From the NCBI GenBank assembly GCA_937910975.1, contig CALEMZ010000420.1:1-6314 (forward strand): 6,314 nt of DNA. Reading direction: 5' to 3'. The notes below the pieces were generated by a model. That model did no database searches and was not told the DNA's origin. It saw only the letters and a list, made by a program, of their open reading frames with translations. Source of the stretch: an uncultured Pseudorhodobacter sp. (GTDB lineage Bacteria > Pseudomonadota > Alphaproteobacteria > Rhodobacterales > Rhodobacteraceae). Position numbers and translations under genes: made by a program. Of this stretch, positions 1-4,269 are shown piece by piece. How positions within the stretch are numbered: the first letter of the stretch is position 1; each line of letters opens with the position of its first letter.

Positions 1-218
1 TTCTGGGGATAAACACATTTTGCGGCAATTTTTGTTTGTCACCTGCGCCAACCCATGGTTAGACAATTGCTGTGACAGGGGCTTGCTCCGGGGCAACCCG
101 GTACACATCCCCGCACGCAATGCCAAAAATGCCCAATGCGCCCGGAAAAGGGTAAGACGTGTCTTTCCAGACCGCCGGCGCACGGACAAAGCCAGATAGA
201 TCTGGATCAAAGGACAAG
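1..218 (+). other. Non-coding leader upstream of the DUF4167 gene
   Basis: I recognise no gene here. The first 40 bases are about 38% GC, clearly lower than the coding DNA that follows, which fits an intergenic promoter region. No convincing -35/-10 pair was found; TTGTCA at 36-41 has only a poor -10 match about 17-18 bases later. A small perfect hairpin, CCGGG-GCAA-CCCGG, lies at 88-101. It has a GNRA-type loop but no T-tract, so it is not a terminator. A plus-strand frame is open from the window edge to a TAG at 197-199, but its translation matches nothing I know. A promoter for the downstream gene is inferred from position only. Confidence 0.5.
209..214 (+). promoter_or_regulatory. Ribosome binding site for the DUF4167 ATG start
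   Basis: AAAGGA lies four bases before the ATG at 219-221. It supports this start over an in-frame GTG at 159, which has its own good AAGGG at 148-152 with a six-base spacer. Family N-termini, which as I recall begin with a short Arg-rich stretch directly before the conserved core, decide for the ATG. Confidence 0.5.
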
Positions 219-1019
219 ATGAGATCTTCCAAGTCCCGCTCGCGTTCGAAATCGAACCGCCCGCGCACCCTCGGCAATATTACCAACCGTGTCTTCGACA
301 GCTCCGGCCCCGATGGCAAGGTGCGTGGTACGCCGCAGCAAATTATTGATAAATACCTTATTCTGTCTCGCGACGCGCAATTGTCGAATGATCGTGTGAA
401 TGCTGAGAACTTTCTTCAGCATGCCGAACATTACACAAGGTTGTTGGGCGAGGCGCAGCGCGAAATGCTGGCCGAGCAAGAAACGCGGCGCGTGCAGGAT
501 AGTCAGAACCAGCAGCGCGACCACTCGCAGCGTGAGCGTCAGCCGGACCGTGGTGATAATCAGCAGCCCGACCTGCGCGAAGACCGCGCCGAGGCCCCCC
601 GTGACGATCGCCGTGATGACCGTCGTGATGATCGCCGTGACGCACCGCGCGAAGACCGTCGGGATAATCGGAGTGATGAACGGCGTGACGATAGCCGCGA
701 TGACCGTCGCGATCGTCCTGCCCAGCGTTTTGACGATGATGCAAGAAGCCCCGCTTTGGTTGAGACAACCAGCGTGGACGAAAACACCAACTTGGTGGAA
801 ACGCCAGAAGCGCACCGCGCACCCCGCCATCGTCCGGCGCGCAACAAGCGCGTTGAAAGCGGGGCAGAGCCTGCCAAGGCCGCCGCCGTCGCACCCACAG
901 CGCCAACAACGGTTGCGCCCTCAGAGGCCGAAACGCCTGCCCGAGCCCCCCGTAAGCCACGCGGGCCACGCAAGCCAAAAGCCGAAGGCGATGTGCCGGG
1001 TAGCGAAGCGGCTGAGTAA
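219..1019 (+). CDS. DUF4167 domain protein with SR-rich head and RD-repeat tail
   Basis: This is a 266-residue protein of the DUF4167 family, which I know mainly from alphaproteobacteria and which has no firmly assigned function that I can cite. Residues 1-16 are Arg/Ser/Lys-rich (RSSKSRSRSKSNRPR). Residues 17-84 form the conserved core, including NRVFDSSGPDGKVRGTPQQI at 23-42 and a helical stretch with AENFLQHAEHYTRLLGEAQ. After about residue 85 the chain looks disordered: a Gln/Arg/Asp region, tandem RDDR units at 128-166, an Ala/Pro/Thr stretch, and a basic PRKPRGPRKPK segment at 244-254. There is no signal peptide or membrane segment, so it is probably cytoplasmic. The basic head and mixed-charge tail suggest nucleic-acid binding, probably RNA; that is inference. 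An in-frame GTG at 159 would add 20 residues and is less likely. The gene converges on the rsmA operon and ends just before a terminator. Confidence 0.9.
   Translation: MRSSKSRSRSKSNRPRTLGNITNRVFDSSGPDGKVRGTPQQIIDKYLILSRDAQLSNDRVNAENFLQHAEHYTRLLGEAQREMLAEQETRRVQDSQNQQRDHSQRERQPDRGDNQQPDLREDRAEAPRDDRRDDRRDDRRDAPREDRRDNRSDERRDDSRDDRRDRPAQRFDDDARSPALVETTSVDENTNLVETPEAHRAPRHRPARNKRVESGAEPAKAAAVAPTAPTTVAPSEAETPARAPRKPRGPRKPKAEGDVPGSEAAE
600..716 (+). repeat. Degenerate 12-bp tandem repeat encoding RDDR units
   Basis: Imperfect copies of a 12-base unit (CGTGATGATCGC and variants such as CGTGACGATCGC and CGTGATGACCGT) run in frame through the DUF4167 gene. They encode residues 128-166. The first three units are near-identical RDDR; later ones are interrupted or changed to REDR, RDNR, SDER and RDDSR. 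Variation is mostly at third codon positions, so the amino-acid pattern appears conserved beyond simple recent duplication. Such arrays can expand or shrink by slippage in whole units without shifting the frame. Confidence 0.8.
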
Positions 1020-1020
1020 C

Positions 1021-1060
1021 AAGAAAAAGGCCGGGGCATATTGCACCCGGCCTCTTTCTT
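1021..1060. terminator. Bidirectional intrinsic terminator between converging genes
   Basis: GGCCGGG at 1029-1035 pairs perfectly with CCCGGCC at 1046-1052 around a 10-base loop. The flanks AAGAAAAA (1021-1028) and TCTTTCTT (1053-1060) extend the pairing with one mismatch, giving arms of 15 bases. The T-rich side serves plus-strand transcription from the DUF4167 gene, whose TAA ends at 1019. The A-rich side reads as TTTTTCTT on the minus strand and serves rsmA, whose stop codon lies 8 bases away. One element therefore fits both converging units. Confidence 0.9.
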
Positions 1061-1068
1061 TGTTGCGC

Positions 1069-1932
1069 TCAATCGGGTGTGAGTGGTCTGGCCGGTTCGT
1101 CATAGAGCCGTGACAGGGCGCAGAATTGCTCCAACGAGATTTCTTCCGCGCGCGCCGTGGGCGGAATGCCGACCGAAAGTAAGCGTTCCTCAATATCCGG
1201 TCCCATGCCCTTGAGGCTGGAGCGTAGCATCTTGCGGCGTTGGTTGAACCCCATGGCGGTGATGCGCGACAATGCGGCGGCATTGGCTGCAAAGCGCGGC
1301 TGTTCCAACCGGGTCAGATGCACCACAGCCGAATGGACCTTGGGCGCGGGGCTAAAAGCCTCTGGTGGCAGGGTCAAAACGATGCGGGGATCGGCGCGCC
1401 ATTGCGCCAGCAGCGCAAGGCGCCCATAGGCCTTGTCTCCGGGTTTTGCCACGATCCGTTGCGCGACCTCCTTTTGGAACATAAGGGTCAGGCTTTGCCA
1501 AAAAGGCGGCCACTTATCGGGCGAGAGCCAGCGGATCAGCAATTCCGTACCCACATTATAGGGCAAATTGGCCACCACCCGCACGGGAGGGGTCAGATAA
1601 GCCGAAACATCAAGGCCCAAGGCATCCGCATTCAGCACCTCCAGCCGCCCGGGATAAGCGGCTGCAATCTCGGCCAGCGCCGGCATGCAACGCATGTCCT
1701 TTTCCACCGCGAGCACCCGGCGCGCACCTTCCGCCAACAGCCCGCGAGTAAGGCCTCCCGGGCCGGGGCCAATCTCTAACACATCGCATTGCGTCAGATT
1801 GCCCGCGGACCGCGCGATTTTTGAAGTCAGGTTCAGGTCCAGCAAGAAATTCTGGCCTAACTGTTTTTTGGCCACCAGATCATGCGTGCGGATCACTTGG
1901 GCAAGGCTTGGCAGCCCATCAATCGCGGCCAT
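1069..1932 (-). CDS. rsmA: 16S rRNA (adenine1518-N6/adenine1519-N6)-dimethyltransferase
   Basis: RsmA (KsgA) uses S-adenosylmethionine to dimethylate two adjacent adenines near the 3' end of 16S rRNA during late 30S subunit assembly in the cytoplasm. The 287-residue protein has all family marks: KKQLGQNFLLD at 22-32; the SAM-binding motif LEIGPGPGGLT at 52-62; the acidic AVEKD at 75-79; NADAL at 101-105; the catalytic NLPYNVGTE at 122-130; FQKEVAQRI at 152-160; FSPAPKVHSAV at 193-203; and FNQRRKMLRSSL at 229-240. A frame opening upstream at 1992 would add 20 residues, but the ATG at 1932 has a strong AAAAGGGG ribosome binding site six bases ahead, and MAAIDGLP is a usual family start. It is the last gene of the operon and overlaps the end of pdxA by 14 bases, which suggests translational coupling. 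No apaG follows, unlike in enterobacteria. Confidence 0.97.
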   Translation of the reverse strand: MAAIDGLPSLAQVIRTHDLVAKKQLGQNFLLDLNLTSKIARSAGNLTQCDVLEIGPGPGGLTRGLLAEGARRVLAVEKDMRCMPALAEIAAAYPGRLEVLNADALGLDVSAYLTPPVRVVANLPYNVGTELLIRWLSPDKWPPFWQSLTLMFQKEVAQRIVAKPGDKAYGRLALLAQWRADPRIVLTLPPEAFSPAPKVHSAVVHLTRLEQPRFAANAAALSRITAMGFNQRRKMLRSSLKGMGPDIEERLLSVGIPPTARAEEISLEQFCALSRLYDEPARPLTPD

Positions 1933-2962
1933 GCTCAGCCCCTTTTCCGTCTTCTTTGTATGCGTGTTTGGAGGTCCGCGCGCCCCGCGCACGTGCCATG
2001 TCTTGCGCCATGCGCAGTGCGGCGATCAGGCTGGTCGGGTCCGCAATACCTCTGCCCGCGATGTCAAAGGCGGTGCCGTGGTCGGGCGAGGTGCGAATGA
2101 AAGGCAGGCCAAGGGTCAGGTTGACCCCGCCGGCGAAATCAATGGTCTTGATCGGGATCAGGGCTTGATCATGATACATGCAGATCGCCGCATCATAGCG
2201 TGCGCGGGCGCCGGCGTGAAACATTGTGTCGGCAGGTAAAGGCCCCATGATCTGCATCCCTTCGGCGCGCAAGCGGTCCAGAACCGGGATGATGAGATCA
2301 ATCTCCTCATGCCCCATGGCCCCGCCTTCGCCCGCATGAGGGTTCAGGCCCGCAACGGCGAGCCGGGGGGCTGCAAGGCCGAAATCCTGCCGCAGCCCGG
2401 CATGGGTGATGCGCATCGTTTCCTCCAATGCGCGGGCGGTCAGGGCGGCAGGCACCTCTGAAACCGGGATATGGATCGTTACCGGCACCACGCGCAACTC
2501 AGGGCAGGCAAGCATCATCACCACGCGGTCCACCCCGACAAGGGTAGCCAGATATTCGGTATGGCCCGGAAATGCGAATCCTGCGCCATCTTTCAGCGCC
2601 TTCTTGTGGATCGGGGCGGTGCAGATGGCACAGGCCTCGCCCTTCATCACCAGATCCACGGCGCGGGCGATGACGGCGATTACGTCGGCGGCATGCTCGG
2701 GTCGGGCCGCGCCGGGGGTCGCCGGGCTGGCAAATGGATGAGGCAGAACCGGTAGCCGATCAGGGGCTACCTGCATTGCCTGCGCGGGGCGCTCGATTAG
2801 ATCGAACGCGCAGGTTTTGGGCAGGTGGCGTGGGTCGCCGATCCAAAAAAATGGCAGCTCCGCACCCAAGGCCGCACGGGCTGCGGCAGCAATCTCTGGC
2901 CCGATGCCCGCGGGTTCGCCGCAGGTCAGGGCGATGGGCCGTTGGGCCAGTGCTGTCTGCAT
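1919..2962 (-). CDS. pdxA: 4-hydroxythreonine-4-phosphate dehydrogenase
   Basis: PdxA oxidises 4-phosphohydroxy-L-threonine with NAD(P); the product decarboxylates to the aminoacetone phosphate that PdxJ uses in the DXP-dependent pathway to pyridoxal phosphate. The enzyme is a cytoplasmic, metal-dependent homodimer. The 347-residue protein shows LTCGEPAGIGPE at 12-23, PGHTEYLA at 132-139, and the three metal-ligand histidines in family context: H164 (HIPVSEVP), H209 (GLNPHAGEGG) and H264 (MYHDQALIPIK). It ends the conserved part with GLPFIRTSPDHGTAFDIAG. After about residue 326 comes a hydrophilic tail of some 20 residues, slightly longer than the roughly 329-residue E. coli enzyme; its DNA holds the rsmA ribosome binding site. 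The ATG follows the surA stop after three bases and has no clear Shine-Dalgarno of its own, so re-initiation by ribosomes leaving surA is likely. I infer the coupling from spacing. Confidence 0.97.
   Translation of the reverse strand: MQTALAQRPIALTCGEPAGIGPEIAAAARAALGAELPFFWIGDPRHLPKTCAFDLIERPAQAMQVAPDRLPVLPHPFASPATPGAARPEHAADVIAVIARAVDLVMKGEACAICTAPIHKKALKDGAGFAFPGHTEYLATLVGVDRVVMMLACPELRVVPVTIHIPVSEVPAALTARALEETMRITHAGLRQDFGLAAPRLAVAGLNPHAGEGGAMGHEEIDLIIPVLDRLRAEGMQIMGPLPADTMFHAGARARYDAAICMYHDQALIPIKTIDFAGGVNLTLGLPFIRTSPDHGTAFDIAGRGIADPTSLIAALRMAQDMARARGARTSKHAYKEDGKGAEHGRD
1939..1946 (-). promoter_or_regulatory. Ribosome binding site of rsmA inside pdxA
   Basis: Read on the minus strand this is AAAAGGGG, six bases before the rsmA ATG at 1932. 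It lies inside the last codons of pdxA and fixes the rsmA start against the longer frame that opens at 1992. Confidence 0.8.
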
Positions 2963-2965
2963 TGC

Positions 2966-4258
2966 TTAAGATTCGCGGATAATGGCGTTGAAGCGCAGCT
3001 CTTCAATATAATTCTGCGCTTCGGTAGCAAGCCGCTGGTTCAGAAGGCGTTCATGCACTTCATCCCGGGTCGGAGCGACTTCTTGCACCGGGGTGCGTGA
3101 GCAGAGCATCAAGAACACATGTGCGCCACCACTGGCGAAATCAACGCTCTCATTCGGGTCGAGATCGACCAGGGCCAGCCCGATATTGCTTGGCACCTCA
3201 GCGGCAGGCAATGTTTCGCGTAGCAGGCGGTCTGCGGGCTGGCCTTTGGCAATGCCATAAAGGTCATCACAGGTGTCAATCTTTGTGCGCAAGGTGGCGG
3301 CATCGGCCGCTCCGGTTGCCGCAGGTAACAGATATTGCGCGTAGTCTATGGTTACGGATTTGGGGCCCAGCCCGTCAATCTCTTCCAGCCCGCGCAATTG
3401 GAACAGGCCAACCGCGCCGCCCATGACAACTGGTTGCGACACCTCACCCTGAGCAAGACCCAAAACGACCGATGCAAGGGCAGCGGGCAGGTTGGCCAGC
3501 GGCATCCAGTCCAGTCGCCCACCGCGCCCGGCAGTAGCCGAAGCAGAGTTACTGCGCGCGGCGGCAGCAAAGCCCGCTTCGGACGTGATCTGCGCGCGCA
3601 GGCGGTTGGCGCGGGCCAATACGGCCTCTTCCTGGCCGGGGGGGGCAGGGATCACCAATTCCGAGATCAAAACGCGCAGTGCGGCATTGCCATTACTGGC
3701 TGCAATCGCCCGATCAATCTCTGCTGGCGAAATGACGGTTTTGGGAACGTAGCGCTGGCGGATCACCTCACGCCAAACCAGACCAGCCTCCACAAAGTCG
3801 CGGAAGGTCTGCGGCGAGACGCCTGCCTGCCCGAGGGCCTGGATGAATTGCTCGCCCGTCAGCTCTGCGCGGGCTGCGAATTCTTCCATCCCGGCTTTGA
3901 TCTGATCAGGGGTGGCCGCAATGTTCAGCGATTTTGCCGCCGCCATCCGAAGCCGATCCTCGATCAGCGCCTTTGTTGCTGCTGTTTCCAGGTCGCCGGG
4001 GGTGTTGAACAGTTGCAGCATCTGCACACGTTGCTGCACCTCAAATTCGGTGATCGCACGGTCATTCACATAGACGCGGGGCGCAAACAGGTTTTGCGTC
4101 TGACCATGGGTTTGACTGGGCACGCTCCCCAGCATAAGGACGGACAGAACGACAAAGAGTGGTGTGAGGCGCATCATTCGGTATCTTCTCATAGCAACGA
4201 TCTTTGGCCTGACGGCGGCGATCTGTTCAATATGTGGTACTCTGCGCGCTGGGGTCAT
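2966..4258 (-). CDS. surA: SurA-like periplasmic chaperone / peptidylprolyl isomerase
   Basis: SurA-type proteins escort unfolded outer-membrane proteins, including LptD, through the periplasm to the BAM complex. The 430-residue product has a hydrophobic signal segment at about 31-45 (LTPLFVVLSVLMLGS), with cleavage plausible near residues 50-52. A SurA N-terminal chaperone domain follows at about 60-180 (VYVNDRAITEFEVQQR at 62-77). One parvulin domain lies at about 193-292, with GRGGRLDWMPLANLPAAL at 244-261 and LAQGEVSQPV at 268-277. The region 300-390 resembles a degenerate second parvulin domain. The C-terminus (NYIEELRFNAIIRE) is typical of SurA and completes the chaperone core. Cysteines at 330 and 386 could form a disulfide. 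The start at 4258 has AAGG seven bases ahead, but leaves an unusually long n-region of about 29 residues. ATGs at 4192, 4177 and 4174 give more ordinary signal peptides with weaker ribosome sites. Nine bases separate it from lptD. Confidence 0.9.
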   Translation of the reverse strand: MTPARRVPHIEQIAAVRPKIVAMRRYRMMRLTPLFVVLSVLMLGSVPSQTHGQTQNLFAPRVYVNDRAITEFEVQQRVQMLQLFNTPGDLETAATKALIEDRLRMAAAKSLNIAATPDQIKAGMEEFAARAELTGEQFIQALGQAGVSPQTFRDFVEAGLVWREVIRQRYVPKTVISPAEIDRAIAASNGNAALRVLISELVIPAPPGQEEAVLARANRLRAQITSEAGFAAAARSNSASATAGRGGRLDWMPLANLPAALASVVLGLAQGEVSQPVVMGGAVGLFQLRGLEEIDGLGPKSVTIDYAQYLLPAATGAADAATLRTKIDTCDDLYGIAKGQPADRLLRETLPAAEVPSNIGLALVDLDPNESVDFASGGAHVFLMLCSRTPVQEVAPTRDEVHERLLNQRLATEAQNYIEELRFNAIIRES

Positions 4259-4263
4259 GGCAA

Positions 4264-4269
4264 CACCTT
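4264..4269 (-). promoter_or_regulatory. Ribosome binding site of surA overlapping the lptD stop
   Basis: Read on the minus strand this is AAGGTG, whose first two bases are the end of the lptD TAA stop. AAGG lies seven bases before the ATG at 4258. It supports the upstream surA start and coupling to lptD termination. Confidence 0.6.

Noticed and set aside
36..65. Possible sigma-70-type promoter (TTGTCA with a weak -10 near 59-65)
   Set aside because: The -10 matches the consensus at only about half its positions, so I could not support it as a feature; transcription-start mapping would decide.
2..199. Plus-strand frame open from the window edge to TAG at 197-199, a possible tail of an upstream gene such as prmC
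   Set aside because: The translation is Cys- and Arg-rich without any motif I know, the first 40 bases are AT-rich like intergenic DNA, and 65 open codons are not rare in GC-rich sequence.
59..319. Minus-strand ORF of 86 residues with a fairly protein-like C-terminal half
   Set aside because: Its N-terminal third is antisense to the conserved DUF4167 core, it matches no family I recognise, and its composition follows from the opposite strand. A search for homologues of its last 50 residues would settle it.
207..1072. Long minus-strand ORFs (207-830, 358-978, 560-1072) opposite the DUF4167 gene
   Set aside because: They are mirror images of the RDDR repeat and low-complexity tail, giving Ser/Arg or Ile/Thr/Val runs with no domain; the repeat lacks stops in several frames.
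400..1113. Plus-strand 237-residue ORF in another frame of the DUF4167 gene
   Set aside because: It lies inside the recognised gene, runs through the terminator hairpin, and has no family features.
1685..2239. Plus-strand 184-residue ORF antisense to the rsmA-pdxA junction
   Set aside because: It spans the junction of two well-conserved genes on the other strand; a shadow frame without recognisable features.
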